Source of the DNA: Bacteroidia bacterium
GTDB lineage: Bacteria > Bacteroidota > Bacteroidia > Chitinophagales > Saprospiraceae
Reading direction: 5' to 3'
NCBI GenBank assembly: GCA_030430845.1
Contig: JAUIKE010000002.1
Coordinates: 1 to 64,000 of the forward strand
Length of the DNA: 64,000 nucleotides
Part shown: positions 26,648-35,764 of the stretch, one piece after another
How the letters are laid out: each line of letters begins with the position of its first letter
Position numbering within the stretch: position 1 is the first letter of the stretch
Notes under the pieces: model-generated
What the model saw: the letters and a program-made list of their open reading frames with translations, nothing else
The model's database searches: none
What the model was told of the DNA's origin: nothing
Position numbers and translations under genes: made by a program

Positions 26648-26686
26648 AAAAAACAGAAGTGGGCCGGCGGCCCACTTCTGTTTTTT
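26648..26686 (-). terminator. Terminator after the acyl-CoA carboxylase gene
   Basis: A perfect 18-bp stem (26648-26665 with 26669-26686) ends in A6/T6 tracts and overlaps the stop codon at 26685. It has the form of a bidirectional intrinsic terminator. Confidence 0.8.
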
Positions 26687-28226
26687 ACAAAGGAATATTT
26701 CCGTGCTTCTTCTTCGGCAAGTGCGTCACCTTATTCTCCAGCATCTCATAGGCCCGGATCAATTTCCGGCGACTTAGCTGAGGCTCAATGACTTCGTCAA
26801 TAAAACCACGGCGAGCGGCCCGATAAGGATTGGCAAACATCTGCTGGTATTGGGCTTCTTTTTCCTTCAACATGGCCTCCGGATCGTCAGCTGCTGCAAT
26901 TTCACGGCGAAAGATGATTTCGGATGCTCCTTTGGCGCCCATCACAGCGATCTCGGCAGAAGGCCAGGCAAAGTTCATGTCAGCGCCGATGTGCTTAGAA
27001 TTCATCACATCATAGGCCCCACCGTAAGCCTTACGGGTAATTAATGTTACCCTGGGCACCGTTGCTTCGCTAAACGCATACAAGAGTTTGGCACCGTTAA
27101 CGATGATCCCGTTCCATTCCTGATCGGTACCAGGTAAAAAACCAGGTACATCGACGAGTACCAACAAGGGAATATTGAAACAATCGCAGAAACGAACAAA
27201 ACGTGCACCCTTCTTAGAGCTGTCAACATCCAACACCCCTGCCAGACTCATCGGTTGATTGCCCACAATGCCGATGCTGCGGCCGGCCAGTCGGGCAAAA
27301 CCTACAATGATGTTATCCGCGTAATCCTTATGTATTTCAAGAAATGAATCTTCATCGACGATACCCGTAACCACATCGCGCATATCGTAAGGCTGATTGG
27401 CACTTTCGGGAATGATGTCTTTGAGTTGGTCTCTGATCTCCTCGCCCATTTCATAAGGCCGGCGAGGCGTTTTTTCTTCACAATTTTGAGGAATATAGCT
27501 GAGCAGACGCTTGATCTTTTCGATGCAATCAATATCATTAGCGGCGGTCAGGTGGGTAACCCCAGACTTGGTCGAGTGAGCGGAGGCTCCTCCCAGTTCT
27601 TCTGCCGTGACCTCTTCATTGGTTACGGTTTTGACGACATTCGGTCCGGTAACAAACATGTAGGAGGTACCTTCCACCATTACCGTAAAGTCTGTCATGG
27701 CAGGAGAATAAACGGCTCCACCGGCACAAGGCCCCATGATGGCCGAAATTTGCGGTACGACTCCGGAACTGATCACATTGCGATAAAAGATATCGGCATA
27801 TCCACCCAGGGATTTCACGCCTTCTTGAATGCGAGCCCCACCGGAATCATTCAAACCTATGACTGGAACGCCATTTTGCATGGCCAGATCCATGATCTTG
27901 CAGATTTTCTCCGCATGGGTCTCGGAAAGAGAACCACCGAATACGGTGAAGTCCTGGGCAAAGACGTAAATCAACCTTCCGTTAACTGTTCCATAGCCGG
28001 TAACCACTCCATCGCCGGGAATTCTTTGTTTTTCCATACCAAAAGAATGCGAACGATGAGTGACGAGCATCCCAATCTCTTCAAAAGATCCGGGGTCAAG
28101 TAGAAAATGGACTCGCTCACGAGCGGTGAGCTTGCCTTTCTCATGCTGTTTGTCGATTCTTTTTTGACCACCTCCTAACTGGGCCTCAGAAATTTTGTCT
28201 TGCAGTAAAGCTAGTTTATCTTTCAT
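26685..28226 (-). CDS. pccB: Acyl-CoA carboxylase carboxyltransferase (beta) subunit, propionyl-CoA carboxylase type
   Basis: This 513-residue crotonase-fold carboxyltransferase matches the PccB/MmdA family throughout. It contains [45 protein letters not shown] for the first oxyanion/CoA site and [12 protein letters not shown]-type sequence, then [16 protein letters not shown] and the second oxyanion loop near [10 protein letters not shown]. It transfers carboxyl from biotin to an acyl-CoA such as propionyl-CoA, feeding methylmalonyl-CoA. No biotin carboxylase gene is adjacent, so the alpha subunit must be elsewhere. It could equally serve a sodium-pump decarboxylase. Confidence 0.93.
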   Translation of the reverse strand: MKDKLALLQDKISEAQLGGGQKRIDKQHEKGKLTARERVHFLLDPGSFEEIGMLVTHRSHSFGMEKQRIPGDGVVTGYGTVNGRLIYVFAQDFTVFGGSLSETHAEKICKIMDLAMQNGVPVIGLNDSGGARIQEGVKSLGGYADIFYRNVISSGVVPQISAIMGPCAGGAVYSPAMTDFTVMVEGTSYMFVTGPNVVKTVTNEEVTAEELGGASAHSTKSGVTHLTAANDIDCIEKIKRLLSYIPQNCEEKTPRRPYEMGEEIRDQLKDIIPESANQPYDMRDVVTGIVDEDSFLEIHKDYADNIIVGFARLAGRSIGIVGNQPMSLAGVLDVDSSKKGARFVRFCDCFNIPLLVLVDVPGFLPGTDQEWNGIIVNGAKLLYAFSEATVPRVTLITRKAYGGAYDVMNSKHIGADMNFAWPSAEIAVMGAKGASEIIFRREIAAADDPEAMLKEKEAQYQQMFANPYRAARRGFIDEVIEPQLSRRKLIRAYEMLENKVTHLPKKKHGNIPL

Positions 28227-28460
28227 TGATCTTGTGTTAAAGTGGTTTTTTGAAGGAGGTAATATAGAAAAAATTGGCAGCTTGTAAAGAAAGATAAGCC
28301 GCTGTTTTTGGAGATTTTTATCATACTCTTATATTCTATTAAGCTAACATTTTTTCAAAATTAGGATTCGTATAATATCTGTCAAAAAAGTAGGCACATT
28401 GTTGAAAAAGCTATTATTTTCGAGCTTATTTTGCTTTATACACCATTAAAAACGAATCTT

Positions 28461-29669
28461 ATGAGCACCCTATCTATCTCTGCGCTGAGCCAACGGATCC
28501 AAAGAATGGAGGAATCAGCTACGCTAAAAATGGCACAACTGGCCAGAGACTTAAAAGCTCAAGGCCATGAAGTGATCAGCCTGAGTATTGGAGAACCCGA
28601 TTTTGACACACCCGAGCACATTAAAGAAGCAGCTAAAAAAGCTTTGGATGATGGGTTCACCAAATACACGCCTGTACCAGGCCTTCCGGTACTGCGAAAA
28701 GCCATCCAGGCAAAATTTAAGCGTGACAACCAACTCGATTTTGACATTGACCAGATCGTGGTGTCCAATGGTGCCAAACAATCTATTGCCAATATTTTTC
28801 TTTCTCTTTTGGATGAAGGAGACGAGGTGATCATCCTTGCCCCTTATTGGGTTTCCTACTCAGAAATCGTAAAACTAGCCGAAGGAGTGCCTGTTATTTT
28901 GAGGTCCTCCATCGAAGAAGATTATAAGGTAAGTGCCGAAAAAATCGCATCCGCCATCACCGATAAAACAAAAGCCATCCTATTCTCTTCTCCTTGTAAC
29001 CCAACCGGCTCGGTTTATACGCATGATGAGCTGAAGGAAATTGCAGATGTGGTGGCCCAGCACGACAATATTTACATCGTCTCTGATGAGATCTACGAAT
29101 ACATCAACTTCACCGATGCGCACGCCAGCATTGGCTCCTTTGAAAACGTAAAGGACCGGACGATTACCGTGAATGGTTTCTCTAAAGGATTTGCCATGAC
29201 GGGTTGGAGATTGGGCTACATCGGCGCTCCGAAGTCTATCGCCAAAGCCTGTGTCAAAGTACAGGGGCAGTTTACTTCCGGTGCCAATGCTTTCGGACAA
29301 AAAGCAGCCGCCTACGCCCTGGAGGCAGACCTCTCTCCTACTCATGCCATGAAAGATGCCTTCCTGAAAAGAAGAGACATGGTAATCAGCTTGTTGAAAG
29401 AAATTCCAGGGATGAAGGTCAATGAACCAAAGGGAGCTTTTTACATTTTCCCTGATATCAGCGAGTTTTTTGGCAAATCAGATGGTTTTACTACTATCAC
29501 TAATGCGGATGACTTCAGTGAATACCTATTACATAATGCGCATGTAGGCGTGGTGACGGGTGAAGCCTTTGGCGCGCCTAATTGTTTCCGGATTTCTTAT
29601 GCGGCTTCGGAGGAAGAGTTGAGAGAGGCTTGTAGGAGGATGAAAGAGACTCTGGGGAGGTTAAAGTAG
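28461..29669 (+). CDS. Class I PLP aminotransferase, aspartate aminotransferase type
   Basis: The 402-residue protein has the fold-type I signature NGFSKGFAMTGWRLGY with the PLP-binding Lys. It also has FSSPCNPTGSVY for substrate carboxylate and cofactor contacts, YIVSDEIYEYINF, and a terminal region with FRISYA (the Arg that binds the alpha-carboxylate). It matches the aspartate/prephenate aminotransferase subgroup (I-gamma). The ATG at 28461 begins the conserved part (MSTLSISALSQRIQRM); an in-frame start 30 bases upstream lacks support. It is monocistronic and ends at a strong terminator. Confidence 0.92.
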   Translation: MSTLSISALSQRIQRMEESATLKMAQLARDLKAQGHEVISLSIGEPDFDTPEHIKEAAKKALDDGFTKYTPVPGLPVLRKAIQAKFKRDNQLDFDIDQIVVSNGAKQSIANIFLSLLDEGDEVIILAPYWVSYSEIVKLAEGVPVILRSSIEEDYKVSAEKIASAITDKTKAILFSSPCNPTGSVYTHDELKEIADVVAQHDNIYIVSDEIYEYINFTDAHASIGSFENVKDRTITVNGFSKGFAMTGWRLGYIGAPKSIAKACVKVQGQFTSGANAFGQKAAAYALEADLSPTHAMKDAFLKRRDMVISLLKEIPGMKVNEPKGAFYIFPDISEFFGKSDGFTTITNADDFSEYLLHNAHVGVVTGEAFGAPNCFRISYAASEEELREACRRMKETLGRLK

Positions 29670-29679
29670 CATTATTTGA

Positions 29680-29734
29680 AAGGGAAAAAAACAGGGTTTG
29701 CTCGTGATACGAGCAAACCCTGTTTTTTTCCCTT
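29680..29734. terminator. Bidirectional terminator between the aminotransferase and the EAD-ABC operon
   Basis: A perfect 26-bp stem (29680-29705 with 29709-29734) with a 3-base loop and A7/T7 tracts inside the stem separates two convergent genes. Confidence 0.9.
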
Positions 29735-29735
29735 G

Positions 29736-31523
29736 TTAGCTCTGTTTTGGTTGTGTAGCCCAGCGTTGAAGACGGTTAAAGAAGGGCCAGGAGAAATATA
29801 AAAGTAAAATTGGCTGAGAAAAAAAGATGAAAATGATCACTGTTAATTCATCAACCAAAGTTTTATTTCTAGAATTATAAATAAAGGCAACGCAATAAAC
29901 TGTGAAAAGTAATGAAATAAATATTATTTGTAATAATCCAAATCCGTTTGCCCAAGAAGCTATGTTTGAATTTAAATTCCTTCCGCCTATGTAGCTACCA
30001 ATGCAGAGAAAAGAAATAATAATGAGTAAGTAAATTAAATACTGAGGTATCATTAAATTAAAATCATTAATTAACAATTGGAAAATAAATATTAAAGGAA
30101 GAATCCAAACAGTAAGATAAATTTGCCTTTTTGAATCGAAGAGTTTTGACAAAATTGAAAACAAAAGGAAAAAGCTACCTAGTGCATGAAACAAAATCGT
30201 ATAATAAAAAAGGTAATGATTGAAAGAAAAAGCGCTTCCTTTTGAAATGCTCACAGTATAAATGATTAGGGATGCGAAAATTCCACAGCATATTCCCATT
30301 CCTCCGGAAGTAAATGCAAAGGACCAAATAAAAAGCCTCGAATACTCATTGAAGGATAAATTAGGTATTTTAATTTTACTTTGGATATCATGCCAGTGCA
30401 AATACCAGATTAAATAGAAACTTGACACTATCCCTATCCCAAATAAACTTATTAATCTTTTGCTTCTTAAATTGAGGAAAATAATTTCCAAATCCAAATA
30501 GGAAACTGATAGGAGTATCATCATCACCAATAACGATACATTTAACAAGTCCACTGTATATTTATTAATTTGAGTTGACCATAAAACAGGATTATTTTCT
30601 ATATCAAATTTTTTATGTTTTTTAAAACTTCTAAATTTAATTAGACGAGGATAGAATGGATACTTAAACATTAATTTAATTCTTTCCCAGAATATTGATG
30701 GGATTTGAATTATAGTAACTCCAAAAGCCAAAACCAAACAAAGTAAGTACCACAAAGGAATGTTAGAAACATATTTAACAAAATAACCTCCTTCCCCTTT
30801 TAAAAAGTCTTTAGCCATATTAGCCTTGTCAAAATGTCGCACAATTTCAAAGCTTAATAATTTTCTTTCCTCAGGGAATGCAGATTCCGCAATATATATA
30901 GAATATAAGCCACCTACTGTACATGAACTTTCGTTATCTGTTGAATCAATAACTGATATTCGAGAATGTTCTATTCCAAAATAATTCAAACTTTCACCAA
31001 TTCGATCTTTAATGGAAATAGTCAATAAAGAATCTGATGCTTTTTCAGTACAGACCCAGAAATCATTATTTGAGTGAAATTCAAATTCTTGTATTAATTT
31101 GACATCTGGAACTGCCTTAGCTGTTTTGGTAATTAAAGGATATGAAAGCACAATTGAATTAATGTACAACAGAAACAGGCAAAGTGAATTAATAAAAGAA
31201 ATCTTTAAGTATTCTTTTCTCTTGATTTCACCAGGAGGATATTGCCATTGTCTATATATCCAGTAGACAGCAACTAAAAAAAGAAATATCCTAGACCAGA
31301 AGACAAGTAAATTCAAATCTGATTCACTCACCAAATTTTTTGACGAAATATTGATATTGAACCCTATCAATAATAGAATAAAGTTTAAAAGGAAACCAGA
31401 ATAAAAAACAAAAAAATGAATTCTGGTTCTCCATATTAACGGTTTATTCTCCAATAGATGAGTGTCAATTCTTCGAAGAAATCCAGGAATCAGCCCTTCT
31501 AGTATTTTATTAATCTTATACAA
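29736..31523 (-). CDS. Many-pass membrane protein of the EAD-ABC operon
   Basis: I do not recognise a named family. The 595-residue protein has about twelve hydrophobic segments: three near residues 30-125, then one about 255-275 and the remainder from 325 to the end. A soluble region of about 125 residues (130-250) lies between the third and fourth. The N-terminus (about 15-35) has the LLENKPLIWRTRIHFF segment, a short amphipathic stretch before the first helix. It begins with TTG, 10 bases after the ABC ATPase stop, so it is most likely the membrane partner of that ATPase. The coding sequence is clearly richer in A and T than its neighbours, which may reflect its hydrophobic content or a foreign origin. 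Confidence 0.75.
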   Translation of the reverse strand: MYKINKILEGLIPGFLRRIDTHLLENKPLIWRTRIHFFVFYSGFLLNFILLLIGFNINISSKNLVSESDLNLLVFWSRIFLFLVAVYWIYRQWQYPPGEIKRKEYLKISFINSLCLFLLYINSIVLSYPLITKTAKAVPDVKLIQEFEFHSNNDFWVCTEKASDSLLTISIKDRIGESLNYFGIEHSRISVIDSTDNESSCTVGGLYSIYIAESAFPEERKLLSFEIVRHFDKANMAKDFLKGEGGYFVKYVSNIPLWYLLCLVLAFGVTIIQIPSIFWERIKLMFKYPFYPRLIKFRSFKKHKKFDIENNPVLWSTQINKYTVDLLNVSLLVMMILLSVSYLDLEIIFLNLRSKRLISLFGIGIVSSFYLIWYLHWHDIQSKIKIPNLSFNEYSRLFIWSFAFTSGGMGICCGIFASLIIYTVSISKGSAFSFNHYLFYYTILFHALGSFFLLFSILSKLFDSKRQIYLTVWILPLIFIFQLLINDFNLMIPQYLIYLLIIISFLCIGSYIGGRNLNSNIASWANGFGLLQIIFISLLFTVYCVAFIYNSRNKTLVDELTVIIFIFFSQPILLLYFSWPFFNRLQRWATQPKQS

Positions 31524-31533
31524 ATTGACTGTT

Positions 31534-32784
31534 TTACTCTAAGTCAAATAATCCTTTAACCGACCGGCTTGTGTCTCTAAAATATTCTATACCTACTTCT
31601 TTTTTCAGCAAATGAAGGAGGAGTTCCTTATAGGTAATGTGTAAGGGTGTGTTGATGACAAAATGAATACCATTATAATACACTTTACTATTGGGGATCT
31701 CACTCATAATCTGTTTGATGGCCTTCAGGTTTTCTTCGCAATCCAACTCAAAAGTATTGGCATGCCGTGCATTGCCAAGATTTTCAGTAAAGTCATAGAA
31801 GCTAACCGAACCATTTTTCAAAAACAATATCTTGTCAGAAATGGCTTCAATCTCATGAAGGTGTTGGGAACTAATCATCATAGCCATTGGATACCGTAGG
31901 CTACGAGCCATATCCTGTAAATCTTTAAGAATGACCAATTGAGTTTTTACATCCAGATTAGCCAGTGGTTCATCAATGATCAGCAGTTTGGGTTTCCAAA
32001 CCATAGCCCTTGCCAGGGAAAAACGAAGCTTGAAGCCTCCGGATAATTCCGACCAGGTCTTTCCCAAATGTTCTTCAAGGCCCAGCCGTTGAATAATGAA
32101 CTGTGTCTCTTCTTCATTTTTTGGACCAAGAATACCATGAAGGGCGGCTTCATATTTGATATTATCCTTTAAAGACCCATACCAGCGAGGCAATTCCTGT
32201 GGAACATAGGATATCTGATTTTTTATATTCACCCAATCTAGTCCTTTCGATATATCTTTTTGTAAAAAAGGATATGATAAATCTCCAGTGTCTTCTTTTA
32301 GTTCCCCTGCAACAATACGGAATAGGGTTGTTTTTCCATTTCCGTTCTCTCCTACTACTCCTGTAATTTCTCCTTGACGTAGCGTAAGCTTGATAGGCCC
32401 GAGGGTAAAATTGCTTTTTTTGAAAGTCTTCTTTATGCCTCTACAGGTAAACACCATTGCATTAGGCAGCGGTTTTTCCAACAACCCATTAGCCAGTCTT
32501 TGTCGAGCCTTTTGCAGCTTTTGAAATTCTTCTTTTTTGGCATTTTCTTTATAATCACTCACCAATTGATCGACCAGTTTAAGCATTTCTAGGCGGAGGG
32601 CTTCTTTTTTTGCTTCTTCACTGGTCTTTGTATAATCTAAATTTAGAAGCAGGGCAGAATGCTTAAGCTTTGGCGTAATGCCGTACTTAATAGCCATCTG
32701 TTGTAAATGCTTCCTTCCTTCATCAGGATTTTCTTTTAAATGTGCTTTCACTTCTTCCGCGCTATGTATAATATTATTCTCCAT
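31534..32784 (-). CDS. ABC-type ATPase with an N-terminal helical, EAD-like extension
   Basis: The ATPase core (about residues 105-320) has Walker A GENGNGKTT, the signature LSGGFKLRFSLARAM and Walker B LLIIDEPLANLD, as in ABC-2 or heme-exporter-type ATPases. A C-terminal extension (about 325-416) follows. The first 100 residues are not normal for an ABC protein. They are helical, and the stretch ALLLNLDY...EALRLEMLKLVDQLVSDY resembles the last helix of EAD-type domains. It starts 3 bases after the small EAD11-like gene and 10 bases before the membrane protein. The ATPase motifs are intact, so it probably powers the membrane partner. Confidence 0.85.
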   Translation of the reverse strand: MENNIIHSAEEVKAHLKENPDEGRKHLQQMAIKYGITPKLKHSALLLNLDYTKTSEEAKKEALRLEMLKLVDQLVSDYKENAKKEEFQKLQKARQRLANGLLEKPLPNAMVFTCRGIKKTFKKSNFTLGPIKLTLRQGEITGVVGENGNGKTTLFRIVAGELKEDTGDLSYPFLQKDISKGLDWVNIKNQISYVPQELPRWYGSLKDNIKYEAALHGILGPKNEEETQFIIQRLGLEEHLGKTWSELSGGFKLRFSLARAMVWKPKLLIIDEPLANLDVKTQLVILKDLQDMARSLRYPMAMMISSQHLHEIEAISDKILFLKNGSVSFYDFTENLGNARHANTFELDCEENLKAIKQIMSEIPNSKVYYNGIHFVINTPLHITYKELLLHLLKKEVGIEYFRDTSRSVKGLFDLE

Positions 32785-32787
32785 AGG

Positions 32788-33045
32788 TCAGGCTACCTCT
32801 TTTAATAGTGAGAGTCGATCTATTAGGTCATCAATGAATTCCAGCATCTGAAAAAGGAGCGAATTGCGCTGTTGAATGGAGTCTTTAACATTAATCAAGC
32901 CTGTTCTACTTTCTCTTTGCAGACGGTGATAATTAGAAGAAATAATAATGACCTCATGTTTATCTGCAGAATCGTCCGAAAAGTCTTTTACGAAATCCAA
33001 TAGCTTTTTGATCGCTTGCCGGATATTATCCTCCGCAATCAGCAT
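32788..33045 (-). CDS. Small effector-associated domain 11 (EAD11)-like adaptor
   Basis: This is an 85-residue helical protein. The segment IISSNYHRLQRESRTGLIN followed by a helix ending LEFIDDL matches the pattern of EAD11 adaptors. It aligns well with the C-terminus of the LRR protein at 16200-19436 (GRYNGILQQQQKGLVN then YHIDEL). EADs are death-domain-like homotypic adaptors that link conflict-system components. I chose the ATG at 33045 because AGGAAGA lies just upstream, a rare good Shine-Dalgarno here. A TTG at 33090 would add 15 residues. It leads the three-gene operon. Confidence 0.72.
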   Translation of the reverse strand: MLIAEDNIRQAIKKLLDFVKDFSDDSADKHEVIIISSNYHRLQRESRTGLINVKDSIQQRNSLLFQMLEFIDDLIDRLSLLKEVA

Positions 33046-33090
33046 TTGAATTTCTTCCTGTCGCTCTAATATGTTGTTGGCTTGGATCAA

Positions 33091-33574
33091 GGGTGCTAGT
33101 GCTTGAAGTCAATTCTGGCTCAAAGGCATAAAAAAATTAAATATGCATAAAATTTTCAAATTATAATAGTGATTATTCTTTGGAGATGTATACTAATTGG
33201 AATTGGAATTGGAATTGACAGTAAGACTCATATGATTTTTTTTGCGGAAAAAATTTAACGTCCAATGGCTTGTGGTTAAGTTCAGGTCTATTGGAATAAT
33301 ATTATAATCAAACAAAAAAGAAAATTTCAACTGAGTAAATTTTTATATTAAAAAACAACCTTGGACTAAAATCCTCTTTCCCTCTTTCCATATTCCAATA
33401 ATTTCCCAGCAAAAATTTCCCCTCTCTAAACTTTTTCTCCTCAAAAAGCCTTATTACATTCAGGCCTGGTATTGGGTAGTGGGTAATGAGTATTGAGACT
33501 TATGCCACTTCGCCTCGAGTTATCAATGATGACCAACGTCCCAATACCCATTACTCAATACCCAATACTAATAA
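33091..33574. other. Repeat-bearing gap between the EAD-ABC operon and ptrB
   Basis: The region carries divergent upstream sequences for both sides but no supported gene. About four tandem aattgg units lie at 33195-33217. A 27-bp imperfect inverted repeat pairs 33469-33495 with 33542-33568 (24 of 27 positions), built from words like gtattgggtaat. The ptrB start follows it directly, so the ptrB leader can fold into this hairpin. Confidence 0.6.
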
Positions 33575-35608
33575 ATGAAGCCACCAATAGCGAAAAAAGT
33601 CCCAAAAGAACTGTCCATCCACGGAGATACCCGCATCGATAACTACTACTGGCTCCGGGAAAGGGAAGACCAGGAAGTGGTCGATTATTTAAATGCTGAA
33701 AACGCCTACACCAAAGAACAACTAAAACACACAGAAACCCTTCAGGAAGAGTTATTCAAAGAAATGAAAGGTCGGATTAAAGAAGAAGACCAATCTGTGC
33801 CCTACAAAGACAATGGCTATTTCTACATCACACGGTATGAGGAAGGGCATGAATATCCGATTTATTCCAGAAAAAAGGAGACTCTGGAAGCCGAGGAAGA
33901 GATCATGCTCAATGTCAATGAACTGGCTGAAGGACATAACTATTTTAATATCAACAGCTTGTCGGTCAGCCCTGACAATAAAGTGCTGGCCTTCGGAGAA
34001 GATACCGTAAGTCGCCGCTTGTATACCATCCGCTTTAAAAACCTGGAAACGGGTGAAATGCTCGAAGATAGTATTCCTAATACTTCCGGCAAAGCCGTCT
34101 GGGCAAGCGATAATGAAACGGTTTTTTATGTGCAAAAGGATACCGATACCTTGCGTGATTTCAAAGTTTTTCGCCATAAGATCGGAACGCCTATCTCTGA
34201 AGATGTAGAAGTCTGGGACGAATCAGATGAATCTTACCTGACCTACATCTACAAAACCAAATCCAAAAAATATATCGTTATTGGTTCCTACTATTCCAGC
34301 AGCCAGGATTACCGGATTTTAAGAGCGGATGACCCCACCGGCAGTTTCACCGTTTTTCATTCTAGGGAAAAAGACCTGGAATATGATTTCGCGCATTTTG
34401 AAGATCATTTCTATGTTCGGACGAACTGGAACGCCCAGAACTTCCGCCTGATGCGTACGCCTGAAAACGCTACCGGCAAGGAAAACTGGGTGGAAGTCCT
34501 TCCCCATCGCGCAGATGTACTATTGGAAGACATCGATGTGTTCAAGGATTTCATGGTGCTTTCCGAACGGATCAACGGCATCACCCAGATCAGGGTACAT
34601 CCCTGGGGAGGAAAAGAAGAGCATTATATTAAATTCGAGGAAGAAGCCTTTGTTGCAGGGGTCAGCACCAATCCTGAGTTTGATACGGATCTGTTACGAC
34701 TGACCTACCAATCCATGACCACTCCCCCTTCCGTCTACGATTATCATATGGTGGAGAAAACCTTTGACCTTAAAAAGGAGCAGGAGGTATTGGGTGGTTT
34801 TGACAAACACAATTATGAGTCGGAGCGCTTGTACGCACCTTCAATTGATGGAGAAAAAATTCCTATTTCACTGGTTTATCACAAGGGTTTTGAAAAAAAT
34901 GGACAGGGCCCTCTCCTACTCTATGCCTATGGTTCCTATGGACACAGCATGGAACCCTGGTTTAGTCCGAGCCGGCTGAGTTTACTGGATCGCGGCTTTG
35001 CCTTCGCTATTGCCCACATACGCGGAGGAGAAGAAATGGGCCGTCGATGGTATGATGAGGGGAAAATGCTGAAAAAGAAAAATACTTTTTATGACTTCAT
35101 TGCCTGTGGAGAGTATCTAATCCTTCAGAGATATACCAATTCGGAAAAACTCTTTGCCATGGGTGGCAGTGCCGGAGGATTATTGATGGGCGCCATTTAC
35201 AATATGCGTCCGGATCTGTGGAAGGGACTGGTAGCGGCGGTTCCTTTCGTGGATGTGGTCACGACCATGCTGGATACCAGTATCCCATTGACGACCTTTG
35301 AGTATGATGAATGGGGGAATCCCAACAATAAGGAATATTACGAGTATATGAAGTCCTATTCTCCGTATGACAATGTAGAAGCCAAGGACTATCCGGCCAT
35401 GCTGGTCACCACAGGTCTGCACGATTCGCAGGTTCAGTATTGGGAGCCGGCTAAGTGGGTGGCGAAGCTGAGAGAAATGAAAACCAATGATGAACCCCTT
35501 TTACTCCATACTAACATGGAAGCGGGGCATGGAGGCGCTTCGGGCAGGTTCAGGAGGTTGAAAGAGTTGGCGATGGAGTACGCTTTTGTGATTGATTTGG
35601 CTAAGTAA
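33575..35608 (+). CDS. ptrB: Oligopeptidase B, S9A prolyl oligopeptidase family
   Basis: The 677-residue protein has an N-terminal seven-bladed propeller (about 70-400) and a C-terminal alpha/beta hydrolase. The catalytic triad is visible: Ser532 in MGGSAGG, Asp617 in GLHDSQV and His652 in EAGHGGASGR. The opening residues APxxxKxPxxxxxHGDxRxDxYYWLR-like pattern (HGDTRIDNYYWLR) and the IRGGEEMGRRWYDEGK stretch are characteristic of oligopeptidase B, which cuts short peptides after Lys or Arg. There is no signal peptide, so it acts in the cytoplasm. It appears to be transcribed alone and ends in a bidirectional terminator. Confidence 0.93.
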   Translation: MKPPIAKKVPKELSIHGDTRIDNYYWLREREDQEVVDYLNAENAYTKEQLKHTETLQEELFKEMKGRIKEEDQSVPYKDNGYFYITRYEEGHEYPIYSRKKETLEAEEEIMLNVNELAEGHNYFNINSLSVSPDNKVLAFGEDTVSRRLYTIRFKNLETGEMLEDSIPNTSGKAVWASDNETVFYVQKDTDTLRDFKVFRHKIGTPISEDVEVWDESDESYLTYIYKTKSKKYIVIGSYYSSSQDYRILRADDPTGSFTVFHSREKDLEYDFAHFEDHFYVRTNWNAQNFRLMRTPENATGKENWVEVLPHRADVLLEDIDVFKDFMVLSERINGITQIRVHPWGGKEEHYIKFEEEAFVAGVSTNPEFDTDLLRLTYQSMTTPPSVYDYHMVEKTFDLKKEQEVLGGFDKHNYESERLYAPSIDGEKIPISLVYHKGFEKNGQGPLLLYAYGSYGHSMEPWFSPSRLSLLDRGFAFAIAHIRGGEEMGRRWYDEGKMLKKKNTFYDFIACGEYLILQRYTNSEKLFAMGGSAGGLLMGAIYNMRPDLWKGLVAAVPFVDVVTTMLDTSIPLTTFEYDEWGNPNNKEYYEYMKSYSPYDNVEAKDYPAMLVTTGLHDSQVQYWEPAKWVAKLREMKTNDEPLLLHTNMEAGHGGASGRFRRLKELAMEYAFVIDLAK

Positions 35609-35611
35609 CGT

Positions 35612-35653
35612 AAATAAACAAGAGGTTGGCGAATGCCAACCTCTTGTTTATTT
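35612..35653. terminator. Bidirectional terminator after ptrB
   Basis: A perfect 19-bp stem (35612-35630 with 35635-35653) with loop gaat starts four bases after the ptrB stop codon. Confidence 0.85.
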
Positions 35654-35762
35654 TTAGACTTACAGAACGCCAGTTTGGAAACTGGCGAGAAACTGCGTAA
35701 GGCAGTCGCGAGACTGCCACGAACAAGACCGGTACAGATCCGTGCAAACCCGTGTCTAAAAA
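35651..35762. repeat. Compound multi-hairpin repeat
   Basis: The unit is bounded by tttttagac and gtctaaaaa. It contains two hairpins, cgccagttt-gg-aaactggcg (35668-35687) and ggcagtc-gcga-gactgcc (35701-35718), and a stuttering tract of cacggg/cacggat words read on the minus strand. It lies between the convergent ptrB and cysteine desulfurase genes and shows no coding potential. Confidence 0.6.
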
Positions 35763-35764
35763 AA

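Noticed and set aside
35612-35762. Possible tRNA or structured ncRNA gene from the hairpin cluster
   Set aside because: No anticodon stem, T-loop sequence or CCA; the hairpins fit repeat debris and a terminator better.
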